Assembly (NCBI GenBank): GCA_045106765.1 | Contig: JBGCFD010000045.1 | Location: forward strand, 1-64,000 | Length of the DNA: 64,000 nucleotides | From: CAJQQY01 sp045106765 | GTDB lineage: Bacteria > Bacteroidota > Bacteroidia > Chitinophagales > Saprospiraceae | Reading direction: 5' to 3' | Shown: positions 53,024 to 63,200 of the stretch, in pieces | How positions within the stretch are numbered: position 1 is the stretch's first letter | Layout: every line of letters starts with the position of its first letter | Position numbers and translations under genes: made by a program | The notes under the pieces: model-generated | Told to the model about the DNA's origin: nothing | What the model saw: the letters and a program-made list of their open reading frames with translations, nothing else | The model's database searches: none

Positions 53024-53929
53024 ATGACTACTACATTTAATGTGATTATACCAAGAAAACCAATGCCTAAACTTCGGAAGCCTGAGCATCCTGCTTTGCC
53101 ATTAAAGATGATGCAATTTGCTTTTGGTACCTTAGGAAGAGTTTTTCCAAGATGGTTTGCAAGTTTAGCTTTTCGTTTTTTTGCGATGCCTCAGAATCGA
53201 GCTAAACATAAAATATCAGATAAGGTGATTGAACGAGCTAATATTTCTGAAATTTTGGTGGGAAAAAATATGCTTAAAACTTACGAGTGGGGAGAAGGAG
53301 ACAAAACAATTTTACTGGTTCATGGATGGCAATCACGTGGAACAGCTCTACGATCTTTTGTTCCTAAATTGAATGAGGCAGGATTTCGAGTAGTGGCTTT
53401 TGATGCACCTGCGCATGGAGATTCAAGTGGAAAAAGAGCTGACTTAGTTGGATATGGAGGTGCGGTAAAAGCACTTTATCATAAATATGAAAATGTGAGT
53501 GGTGTAATTTGTCATTCTTTTGGAGGAGCAGCTGCAGCCTATGCGATGTACAAATTGGATCCTTCGATTGAGTTGGAAAGGTTTGTCATGATTGGAACAC
53601 CTTCTGCTTTTTCCTATCCAGTTTATAATGGATTAAGGACGATGAATGCACCTCCAATGGTTCGAAAATATTTTATTGAAAAATTAGAAAGTGCATCAGG
53701 AATGGAATTAGAGAAAACTAATTTTGAATTTTTAAATCCTTTTTTGAAAATAGAAAAAGCATTAATTGTACACGATAAGCAAGATGAGCAGGTAGATTTT
53801 GCGGAGGCTGAAAAGACGGTGAAGCATTGGAAAAATGCAGAGTTGCAAGCAACGGATGGATTTGGTCATTTCCACTTGATTAAAAGCCCGGAGGTGATAG
53901 AAAGGGTGGTGGATTTTATTGCCAATTAG
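53024..53929 (+). CDS. Alpha/beta hydrolase
   Basis: 301 residues. The oxyanion-hole strand is TILLVHGWQSRGTAL near residue 91. The nucleophile elbow is VICHSFGGAAAAYAM near residue 162, with Cys-His-Ser-Phe-Gly for the usual G-x-S-x-G. The acid is near IVHDKQDEQVDFAEA, and the catalytic His is in DGFGHFHLIKSPEV. A ~50-residue N-terminal extension precedes the core. The substrate is unknown; the likely regulator is the TetR gene upstream. An ACGTC-word repeat lies between them (52965-52995). Confidence 0.9.
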   Translation: MTTTFNVIIPRKPMPKLRKPEHPALPLKMMQFAFGTLGRVFPRWFASLAFRFFAMPQNRAKHKISDKVIERANISEILVGKNMLKTYEWGEGDKTILLVHGWQSRGTALRSFVPKLNEAGFRVVAFDAPAHGDSSGKRADLVGYGGAVKALYHKYENVSGVICHSFGGAAAAYAMYKLDPSIELERFVMIGTPSAFSYPVYNGLRTMNAPPMVRKYFIEKLESASGMELEKTNFEFLNPFLKIEKALIVHDKQDEQVDFAEAEKTVKHWKNAELQATDGFGHFHLIKSPEVIERVVDFIAN

Positions 53930-54112
53930 GTATCTGATACTTATTTTAAAATTGAGATTTTCGTTTCTAATATAGTTGATCTGGTTGCGATGAGGAGAAA
54001 AAGCAAACTCGAAAACTGCTTTTTTGATTGTTGAGTTTTAACCAACTTTCCAAAATCAAATGAAGTGGTTTTGTTTTTTTGAGTTGTTGCAATCAGACTT
54101 TTTCTAAAATTT

Positions 54113-55621
54113 ATGAATCAAATACTTCAACTTTTACCTCAAAGAAAAGAAGTTTGTTTTGTTGTAAAACAAGCTTTCTCCAAGTCGTTTTGTGAGCAAT
54201 TAATTTTGCAAAAAAAACATTCTTTTCAAAGTGCTCAATCTCATTACCCAACTTCTTATCGCAATAATGAAAGGCAAATTCTCGATAATCAAATTTTAGC
54301 TGAGAAGTTATTTTTAAAAATAAAAAATTATGTTCCGCTTCAAATTGAAATAGAAGGCATAGCAAAAGAAGAAAAAGGATCATGGAATTTGAGGCAATTA
54401 AATGATAGAATTCGAATCTGCCGATATTTGCCAGGACAATATTTTAATAAACATTTGGATGGAGTTCATTTTCGATCAAAAGAATTGCAATCGAAATTAA
54501 CCTTTATGGTTTATTTAAATAGTGCGAGTGAGTATCAAGGTGGAAGAACACTTTTTTTTGATTCAAAAGAGGACGATTCGGTCATTCAATCTTTTCTTCC
54601 CGAAGAGGGAGATTTGATTATTTTCGATCATAATCTTTGGCATTCGGGAGAAGAAGTTTTGAGTGGGGAGAAATATATTTTGCGAAGCGATATCTTATAT
54701 CAAAAAAACGAAAGTGAAACCGATAAAAATAATGGTGCTTTTTCAGAAGGTCATTTAGGTTATATCTGGTCGATAATAAGATTTAATAACAATATACTTA
54801 CGGCCGGTCGAGATCGGTTAATAAAAGTTTGGAATACTTCAACGGAACAAAAAGTGGATGAATTTTTAAGTCACGAAAATTCGATTTTTGCCTTACTGAA
54901 ACTCAACGATCAAACTTTGCTGAGTGCATCTAGAGATCAATTAATTAAGTTTTGGAAAAAAGAAAATGGAAAATTTTTACTTCAAAAAGATATTGAAATT
55001 CACAAAGCTACAGTTTTGACTTTATGTAAAATTGATGATTCTATTTTTGTAAGTGGAGGTGGTGATGGAATAATAAATATAGTTAATGAATACGGAAATG
55101 TATTGTTACAATGGAAAGGACATGAGGAATGGATTTGGCAAATTGTCAAAATTAGCGAGACGAAGATATGTTCAGTCGGAGAAGGTGGAATGCTTAAAAT
55201 TTGGAATTATACTAATGGCGAACTGTTGGATTCTTTCTTAATTAATTTTCCTATTAATACTATCGCTTTTGATTCGGATAGAAAAATAATTTTTATTGGA
55301 AATGCTAAAGGCGAAATTCTAAGTCTTTTTTGGAAAAGAGATCAATGCGAATTGATTTTACAAAACACCTTTCAAGCCCATCAGGGAATAATTCGTCGAC
55401 TTAAAATTGTCAATGGATTTTTATTTAGTGCAGGAGAAGATTCCAAGGTGAGAATCTGGAATTACGATGAAAAAAAATGTATTCAAGAAATTAAACATGA
55501 TAATTTTGTTCAGGATTTTATAATTGAAAATGATTATTTGATCAGCGTTTCTTATGATGGACGAATTTTAAAAACAAAACTAATCGAATCATTCATTTCA
55601 ATAGAAGATCCATTTTTATAG
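54113..55621 (+). CDS. 2OG-Fe(II) oxygenase fused to a seven-blade WD40 propeller
   Basis: 502 residues. The N-terminal ~205 residues form a prolyl-4-hydroxylase-like double-stranded beta helix. Iron ligands are His114-x-Asp116 (KHLDGV) and His177 (LWHSGEE), with the 2-oxoglutarate Arg191 in ILRSDI, and the order H-x-D ... H ... R is correct. From about residue 212 onward seven WD40-like blades follow (for example GHLGYIWSIIRFNNN ... RLIKVWN and AHQGIIRRLKIVNG ... KVRIWN). All ligands are present, so activity is plausible. The propeller probably recruits the substrate protein. I know of no standard family with this order. Confidence 0.9.
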   Translation: MNQILQLLPQRKEVCFVVKQAFSKSFCEQLILQKKHSFQSAQSHYPTSYRNNERQILDNQILAEKLFLKIKNYVPLQIEIEGIAKEEKGSWNLRQLNDRIRICRYLPGQYFNKHLDGVHFRSKELQSKLTFMVYLNSASEYQGGRTLFFDSKEDDSVIQSFLPEEGDLIIFDHNLWHSGEEVLSGEKYILRSDILYQKNESETDKNNGAFSEGHLGYIWSIIRFNNNILTAGRDRLIKVWNTSTEQKVDEFLSHENSIFALLKLNDQTLLSASRDQLIKFWKKENGKFLLQKDIEIHKATVLTLCKIDDSIFVSGGGDGIINIVNEYGNVLLQWKGHEEWIWQIVKISETKICSVGEGGMLKIWNYTNGELLDSFLINFPINTIAFDSDRKIIFIGNAKGEILSLFWKRDQCELILQNTFQAHQGIIRRLKIVNGFLFSAGEDSKVRIWNYDEKKCIQEIKHDNFVQDFIIENDYLISVSYDGRILKTKLIESFISIEDPFL

Positions 55622-55886
55622 AAATGTATACTACCATGCTAAAAAGATTTTTTCTCCAAAAAATTATTGCATTCCTTATTATTTATTTAGCTTTACAATC
55701 GAGTTGATTTTAACTCCTTATTTCCCACATCTTTTACTGGATACTCAAATTGAAATATCTACACATAGAGTACTCTAAAATGCTAACAATCAACAGGTTA
55801 TACTTAATCAATTGAATTTATTCGATTGTGTTATTATACCTCTCAATTCCCGATTTATTTTTTTTTGAAATAAAAACTCATTATTA
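55622..55886. other. Intergenic region with a signal-peptide-like short frame
   Basis: 265 bases before the first lectin/hydrolase gene. A frame at 55624-55707 encodes 27 residues, with MLKRFFLQKIIAFLIIYLAL, which reads like a signal peptide cut off after ~20 residues. It is a candidate gene remnant, not a called gene. No other structure is seen. Confidence 0.45.
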
Positions 55887-58800
55887 ATGAAACAGTTTTT
55901 TACCCTCTTTTGCCTATGCCTAACTATTGGTTTAACTGCACAAGTTAGCTTCAATGCTAACACACAAGTCACTCCTTACTCTGGACTTTTTAGACCAGGA
56001 GTGAATCCTTCTTTTTATCCAAATTGGACAAGTGAGCAAGTCGCTGATGTGGCTGCTGGAAATTCACTTTATGGAATTCCAGGAGTTGGCGTTAAGACGA
56101 TGCGAACTGCGATGTCTGATGATTTTGTCACTCAATTTGGTTACGATTATTTATTGCCAACTTATGATTATTATGGAGATGTAGGTTTGACAGATTTAAC
56201 GGTGATTGTTGGATTTCCACATTCTTCTCATCAGGAACAAACGGAATATTGTCCAGGCATCCAGTCTGAAATGTTTGCTGGATTGTATGAACCAATTTGG
56301 GATGGAGGTGCAAATGGAACACCTTATAATGATGATAATTTATTTGCTGCTTACATGCATGAAGTGGTAACTCGATATACACCTTATGTAAAATTTTGGG
56401 AAATTTGGAACGAACCAGGATTTGATTATTCAGGTCAATGTGGATGGAGAGAACCAGGTGATCCGGTTTGTAATTGGTGGGATCAAAATCCTGATCCATG
56501 TGATAATAAATTGCGAGCACCGATTGAAAGTTATGTTCGAACACTTCGAATTGCCTATGAAATAATTAAGACCATTTCGGAAGATGATTATGTAGTTGTT
56601 GCTGGAGTTGGGTTTGATAGTTTCTTGGATGCAATTTTGAGAAATACAGATAATCCAAATGGTGGAAATATTGCTACTGCGGAGTATCCTTTGGGAGGTG
56701 GTGCTTATTTTGATGTGATGGGATTTCACTCTTATCCACACTTTGATGGATCGACAATTTACTATGATAATAATATTGGGGGCTTGGCTTATGAGCGTCA
56801 CTCAGATCGAGCAGCTTTTGGAATTCCGTTTAAAAAAGAAGCTCGACAGAATGTTTTAAACAACTACGGTTATGATGGCGGAACTTATCCAATCAAAGGT
56901 TCTATCATTACTGAAATAAATATTCCACGAGATCCTGTCGGAGGACAATGGATTGGTTCGGAGGAAGCTCAGAAAAATTATATTATCAAAGCTGTCGTCA
57001 ATGCGATGAAAGAAAATGTATCTCAAATTCATGTTTTCCGATTGGGAGAACGAGAATATTTTGGTACAGCTAATAATGGGCAAACTGGAAATCCAGAATT
57101 TAACTTGATGGGATTATATCAACGGATGGATGATATTCAACCCTATGAACAAATTATAAACATCGAAGGGATGGCTTATAAAACGGCTTCTGATTGTTTA
57201 TTCGGAACTACTTTCGATCAGGCAAAAACAGATGAAATGAATCTGTCAGCAGATTTGGATGGAGGAGCATTCTTGCAACCGAATGGAGAATATGTTTATG
57301 TTGTTTGGGCAAAAACGACCATAGATTTATCAGAGTCAGCAAGTGGAACTTATTCATTTCCAGCAAGTTTTGAATTGAATAATGTTTGGAAAAAAGAATG
57401 GGATTTTTCTCAAAACTTTGCAACAGGACAAATTAGTTCGACGAATATTCCATTGAACGCTACACCTATATTTTTGACCAAAAATGAATTTGTCCCACCA
57501 GCAACGATCATTTTAAATTGCCCTGATGACTTAACTGTTTTTGCTCCGCAAAATGCGAGTGGAATGATGGTGAATTATGATCAACCTGATGTTTCGACGA
57601 CTTGTGATGCTGGTTTGAATTTAAGTTTGACTGGAGGATTGGCAAGTGGAAGTATTTTTCCAATCGGAACTTCAGAGGTAGAATATGAAGCAACAGATGA
57701 TTGTGGTAATGTAGTGATTTGTAGTTTTTCAGTTACCGTTCAAGCTCCAATTGGAGGCTGTCCAGATGAAGTAGCTGGGTTTACTTTACTAGGAGAATTT
57801 GAAGGGCATAAATATTTTATTTCTGATGAAGTTGGTCGACCTGCTGAGGCACAAGTTGCTGCGCAAACAGTTGGAGGACATTTAGCTGTCATCAATTCTG
57901 CTGAAGAAAATAATTATATCCAATCGAATATTTCTGAATTGGTTTATATCGGACTGAATGATGCAACTACAGAAGGAACAATGGAATGGGTGAATGGTGA
58001 GCCATTGTCATTTACGAATTATGATCCATGTGCGTTTTGTAATCCTAATTCAGATGATGATGATTATGTGGTAATGCACTCATGGAATGGTGGTTGGAGT
58101 TTTTCTAATCAATTTAATAAGCGATTGTATGTGATTGAATTTTCATGTGATGGTGGAACAGGATCGAGTGTAACCATAAATTGTCCTAGTGATATAACTG
58201 CAACTATACCTGATGGGCAATCAACTGTTTCAGTCAATTATGATATCCCAACAGGAACAACAACTTGTCCTGACGGAGGTTTAGATATAAATATTTCAGG
58301 AACTGGAGGACCAACTGCTGGAGGAATTTCTTTGAGTGCTGGAATTTATGAAGTGTCTTGGACGGCGACTGATGCTTGTGGTAATGAAGCCACTTGTAAT
58401 TTTACGATTACAGTTGAAGCAGGAAATACAGGAGGAGGAGACTGTCCTGATGAGATTACTGGCTTTACTGTTTTAGGAGAATTTGGAGATAGTAAATATT
58501 ATATTTCGAACGATGTTTCAAGACCAGTAGATGCACAAGCAGTAGCAGAATTGGAAGGTGGATATTTAGCAGTTATTAGCTCACAAGAAGAAAATGATTT
58601 TATCCAACAAAATATTTCCGAAATGACTTATATCGGATTGAATGATTTTGATGTGGAAGGAAATCTTGTTTGGGTGAATGGGGAAGCACTAACTTATGAC
58701 AATATTAATCCATGTGGATTTTGTAATGAAAATTCTGACGATATGGATTTTGTGATTATGGCACCTTGGGATGGCGCATGGAGTTTTTCTAATTTTTATA

Positions 58801-60113
58801 ATAATAGAAAATATGTGATGGAAATTCCTTGTGGAAATACAGGAAGTGGTTTACAAATTTCAAATTGTAATCCTGATATTTATTTAGATGGATTAGCGAT
58901 CAATGATTTTACTGCAATGACAGATTGGACCGTTCCAACTGCGACAACTGATTGTCCAGATGGAGGAGTAACGATTACTCAAGTAGCTGGACCAACATTA
59001 GGAAGTGGGTTTGAATTTTTCCCAGTACCAAGTGGAACTCCAATCGTATATGAAATTACTGATGCTTGTGGAAATTCAGACTTTTGTATTACTTATGTTT
59101 ATGTTGATCCTGAAGCTCCTCAATATAACTGTCCAGCAGATATTACGGTGACAGCCACATCATCAACAGGTGCAATTGTCACTTATGATGATCCTACTTT
59201 AATTTCATATTGTACGGCTGATTTAGCCAATTATAATGTGATAAGTGGTTTGGTTAGTGGATCTGAATTTCCTATAGGGACGACAACTGTTCAGCTTTCA
59301 AATATATTACTAGGTGGTGCAGCTTATTGTTTGTATGAGGAATTTTGTTCGTTTACAGTTACGGTAGAATCTCAAGGAGGTGATTGCCCAGACAATTTAC
59401 CGGGGCATTCTTACTTAGGTGAATTTAATGGAAGTGCTTATTTCCTTTCGGATGATGTAGCTCGGGCAGAAGATGCAGAGATGATTGCTCAAGGAGTAGG
59501 AGGACATTTAGTAACGATTGGTTCACAATCAGAAAATGATTTTTTACAACCATTTATTTCAGGGGTAGTTTATATTGGATTGAATGATGCGACGACAGAA
59601 GGAACGTTGGAATGGTTTAGTGGAGAAGCTGTCAATTATACTAATTTTGATATTTGTGGATTTTGTAATGCCAATGCAGACGATCAAGATTATGCTGTGA
59701 TGCATAGTTGGAATGGAGGATGGAGTTGGAGTAACTTCTGGAATCAACGCCAATATATTGTGGAGGTTCCTTGTTTACCTGATTTCAATAATGGTGCTTC
59801 GCAAGGTTTTGTTGTCAATAACAATGCTCTTACAAATGAGGATTTGAAGAAACCAACTCTTGAAAATTTAGTTCCAAATCCTGCGTCAGAATATATTTTT
59901 GTAAAAATAAATTCACAAAAAGAGGAATTGGTTAATATCCAAATTTTTGATGCTAGAGGTACTTTGGTGAAAATTGTTTCGGCTAGTTTACACCAAGGTT
60001 TAGTTTTTACCGAAATAGAAATTACTGATTTGCCTAATGGTTTATATTTTGTAAAAATACCAGAAGGACAGAAGAAGCATTCTCAAATGAAATTTGTGAA
60101 GCAAAATAAATAA
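55887..60113 (+). CDS. Secreted glycoside-hydrolase-like protein with HYR and C-type lectin modules, T9SS substrate
   Basis: 1,408 residues. The Sec signal is MKQFFTLFCLCLTIGLTA. The catalytic-like domain (about 20-530) has the clan-A signature: acid/base candidate Glu176 in WEIWNEPGFDY and nucleophile candidate Glu343 in SIITEINIP, at the usual ~170-residue spacing. Then come HYR (from ~542), C-type lectin (623-752), HYR (763), lectin (852-982), HYR-like (991), HYR (1079) and lectin (1166-1295). A type IX sorting tail (from ~1323: LVPNPASEYIFVKI, ending KFVKQNK) ends the protein. It is predicted to act on glycans at the cell surface or outside. No GH family number is claimed. Confidence 0.88.
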   Translation: MKQFFTLFCLCLTIGLTAQVSFNANTQVTPYSGLFRPGVNPSFYPNWTSEQVADVAAGNSLYGIPGVGVKTMRTAMSDDFVTQFGYDYLLPTYDYYGDVGLTDLTVIVGFPHSSHQEQTEYCPGIQSEMFAGLYEPIWDGGANGTPYNDDNLFAAYMHEVVTRYTPYVKFWEIWNEPGFDYSGQCGWREPGDPVCNWWDQNPDPCDNKLRAPIESYVRTLRIAYEIIKTISEDDYVVVAGVGFDSFLDAILRNTDNPNGGNIATAEYPLGGGAYFDVMGFHSYPHFDGSTIYYDNNIGGLAYERHSDRAAFGIPFKKEARQNVLNNYGYDGGTYPIKGSIITEINIPRDPVGGQWIGSEEAQKNYIIKAVVNAMKENVSQIHVFRLGEREYFGTANNGQTGNPEFNLMGLYQRMDDIQPYEQIINIEGMAYKTASDCLFGTTFDQAKTDEMNLSADLDGGAFLQPNGEYVYVVWAKTTIDLSESASGTYSFPASFELNNVWKKEWDFSQNFATGQISSTNIPLNATPIFLTKNEFVPPATIILNCPDDLTVFAPQNASGMMVNYDQPDVSTTCDAGLNLSLTGGLASGSIFPIGTSEVEYEATDDCGNVVICSFSVTVQAPIGGCPDEVAGFTLLGEFEGHKYFISDEVGRPAEAQVAAQTVGGHLAVINSAEENNYIQSNISELVYIGLNDATTEGTMEWVNGEPLSFTNYDPCAFCNPNSDDDDYVVMHSWNGGWSFSNQFNKRLYVIEFSCDGGTGSSVTINCPSDITATIPDGQSTVSVNYDIPTGTTTCPDGGLDINISGTGGPTAGGISLSAGIYEVSWTATDACGNEATCNFTITVEAGNTGGGDCPDEITGFTVLGEFGDSKYYISNDVSRPVDAQAVAELEGGYLAVISSQEENDFIQQNISEMTYIGLNDFDVEGNLVWVNGEALTYDNINPCGFCNENSDDMDFVIMAPWDGAWSFSNFYNNRKYVMEIPCGNTGSGLQISNCNPDIYLDGLAINDFTAMTDWTVPTATTDCPDGGVTITQVAGPTLGSGFEFFPVPSGTPIVYEITDACGNSDFCITYVYVDPEAPQYNCPADITVTATSSTGAIVTYDDPTLISYCTADLANYNVISGLVSGSEFPIGTTTVQLSNILLGGAAYCLYEEFCSFTVTVESQGGDCPDNLPGHSYLGEFNGSAYFLSDDVARAEDAEMIAQGVGGHLVTIGSQSENDFLQPFISGVVYIGLNDATTEGTLEWFSGEAVNYTNFDICGFCNANADDQDYAVMHSWNGGWSWSNFWNQRQYIVEVPCLPDFNNGASQGFVVNNNALTNEDLKKPTLENLVPNPASEYIFVKINSQKEELVNIQIFDARGTLVKIVSASLHQGLVFTEIEITDLPNGLYFVKIPEGQKKHSQMKFVKQNK

Positions 60114-60133
60114 AAATTAATTTGATCTTTCTG

Positions 60134-60202
60134 CCACATAGGTACATAAGAATGTATAGGTTATTTTAAGGAAAAAACTATACAAATTATGTACCTATGT
60201 GG
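60134..60202. repeat. Inverted repeat between the two paralogues (CCACATAGG family)
   Basis: CCACATAGGTACATAAG... faces ...ATTATGTACCTATGTGG with about three mismatches, arms ~25 bases. It lies just after the first paralogue's stop and may act as its terminator. The core recurs at 40329-40392. Confidence 0.75.
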
Positions 60203-60258
60203 TTTTATTTTATTTGATAAAAAAGAAATCATGCAATCGATTTGTAAAATTATACACC

Positions 60259-63200
60259 ATGAAAAAAATTACCCTCTTTATTACATTAGTATGTTTGTTT
60301 TTTATAACAATAGACACACGTGCGCAAGTTAGTTACAATGCTAACGACCAAGTCACACCTTACGATGGCATTTTTCGACCAGGAGTTAATCCTGGATATT
60401 ACGGTGGCAATTGGAATGACTATTTCCTTACCGACATTGCAGGAGGAAATCCAGCAGCAGGAACAGAAGGAGCAGGAGTGCGAGCATTGCGATCTTCTTT
60501 GCCAGAGTTCATTACTTTGATTTACGATTATCCAACTTGGCAAGGCATTTATGATTATTACGAAGCGATGGGAATGAAAGACAATACGATCATTGTTGGT
60601 TTTGCTCATCCAGATCATGCTGACCAAACAGAATATTGTCCAGGCATTCCGACCGATATGTTTGCCAATTTATATGAACCGATTTTTGATGGAGGACTGA
60701 ACGGAACTCCTGTTAATGAAAATAATTATTTTGCTCGATACATGTGGGACTTGCTAGAATCAGTTGGTGATCATGTCAAGTTTTGGGAGATTTGGAATGA
60801 ACCTGGATTTGATTATTCAGGCGCAAGTGGTTGGCTCTTACCTGGGCAACCAGGCAATTGGTGGGAAAATAATCCTGACCCTTGTGATTACAAATTACGT
60901 GCACCAATTTTTCATTTTGTCCGAACCATGCGAATTGCTTACCAAGTCGTGAAGACACATTCACCAGATGATTATGTGGTTTTGTCAGGCGTAGGTTATG
61001 AAAGTTTTTTAGATGCAGTTTTAAGAAATACTGATAATCCAAATGATGGAAGTCCGACTTCAGAATTTCCATTGGGGGGCGGTGCCTATTTTGATGTGAT
61101 GGGATTTCATAGTTATCCACACTTCGATGGAAGCATGAGATATTGGGATAATTCGATAGGAGGCTTCGCTTACGAAAGACATTCTGACCGAGGTATTGAA
61201 GGGTTTTTGGATAAAAAAGCGGTACGTGAGCAGCACTTGGCCGACTATGGATATGATGGTGTGACTTACCCTTTGAAGGAATGGATGATTACAGAATACA
61301 ATGTTCCACGAGTCGCTTTCCCAGATCCAAGTAATCCAAATATTAATCTTTTTGGAAGTGATGAAGGAGCTCGGAATTTCATTATGAAATCTTATGTTGC
61401 AGCGATGCAAGAAGATTTGATTCAAATTCATCCTTACCAAATTGCAGAAAGAGAAACCGCAGCTAATGCTGATGACTCCTTCGATCATATGGGTTTTTTC
61501 GAAAACTTAAATGTCATCAAACCTTTTGAACAAGTCATTCACGAGCAAGGGATAGGTTACAAAACCACGACAGATTTATTGTTTCGAAAAGAATATGATG
61601 CTGCTCAAACTGCATTGATGAATCTACCATCAAGTATCAAGGGTGGTGCATTTAAAAATTCCATGGGACAATATACCTATGTCCTTTGGGCAAGAACAAC
61701 TATTGATAATAGTGAAGTAGCTAGTGCGAGTTATACTTTTCCTCAGGGAATGGAAGTGGGGAATTTAGAAAAAAGAATTTGGGATTTTGGAAGTACAGGA
61801 ACGGTTGCAACTATTGGTTCTCAAAATATTTCTCTGAACGGTTCGCCTGCTTTTTTTACGCCTACGGCAAATACTTCAGAAGGAGAAATTACGATGAGTT
61901 GTCCAGTTGATTCTGTCAATATTGTTTTCTCTGCAACACTTGCAGAAGGAGGTGAAAATTATAGTTGGACTGCACCGACTGCAACTACAACTTGCCCATT
62001 GGGAGGTTTAACAATAACTCAGGTTTCAGGCTCTCCAAGTGGAAGTTTTTTCGAAATAGGAGGGGAGACGATTGTTTTTGAAGCAACGGATGCTTGTGGA
62101 AATGTAGTTGAGTGTGGATTTACGATTGGAGTTAGAAGTTCTGGAGGAGGAATTGGAAATGAAGATACAGGATGTTTTGCCAGTCGAGAAGGTTTTATTT
62201 TTATCGGAAATTATGGCGGACATAAATATTTTGTTTCTGATGCACCAATGACTTATGCAGAAGGTTTAGCCTTAGCTGATGCGCAAGGAGGTTACTTAGT
62301 TTCAATAAATTCAGAAGGTGAAAATAGCTACCTTTCTTTTTGGGGAGGTGCGCAAGCTTTCATCGGATTGAATGATATTGAGGTTGAAGGAATGGAAGTT
62401 TGGGATAGCGGTGAACCCATTACATATACCAATTACGAAGATGCATCTTGCACTTGGTGCGAACCAAATACCACAGCAAATGATGCGGTAGAACTTCATC
62501 CTTGGAATGGAAAATGGAATTGGATTCCAGCAACTGACGTCCGAAAAGTTATCCTTGAAATTCCTTGTGCAGAAACTTTAGGTTGCGGTTGTCCTGAGAC
62601 GAGCGAACCAGTTTGTGGTGCGGATGGAACAACTTATCTCAATTCTTGTGAAGCAGAATGTGCAGGTGTTTTTAATTATAGTTATGGAAGTTGTGGTGTG
62701 ATCAATTGCTCCAATGGTGCAACAACAATAATTCAATGTAGTGATGGAGATCCCTGTACCGTGAATGATGTGGAAACCATTTTAGATGCAACTGGAGAGG
62801 TCTGTATTCCTTGTATGGGAACACCAGAAGATTGTGCTACTTCAATAACATCAATTGTTCCTTGCGATGATGCTAACCCAAATACAATCAATGATATACA
62901 AACGATCTTAGACTGTAGTGGAACTATTTGTGTACCATGTGCAGGTACTCCAATTAATGGAGGATGTAATGCTCCAGCCTCAGTATCGGGTTTTACTATT
63001 CTAGGCGAATTTGGAGGTAGTAAATATTACCTTTCCAATGATGTAGCTAAACCAGTTGAAGCACAAGCAATAGCAGAATTAGAAGGTGGATATTTAGCAG
63101 TAATTAGTTCGCAAGCAGAAAATGATTTTATCCAACAAAATATCTCCGATATGTCATATATCGGTTTAAATGATTTTGATTCGGAAGGAAATTTAACTTG

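Noticed and set aside
56128..57693. Several antisense frames inside the first lectin/hydrolase gene
   Set aside because: They are reverse-strand shadows of a strongly coding frame with clear domains; their His/Ile/Ser-rich composition is typical of such shadows.
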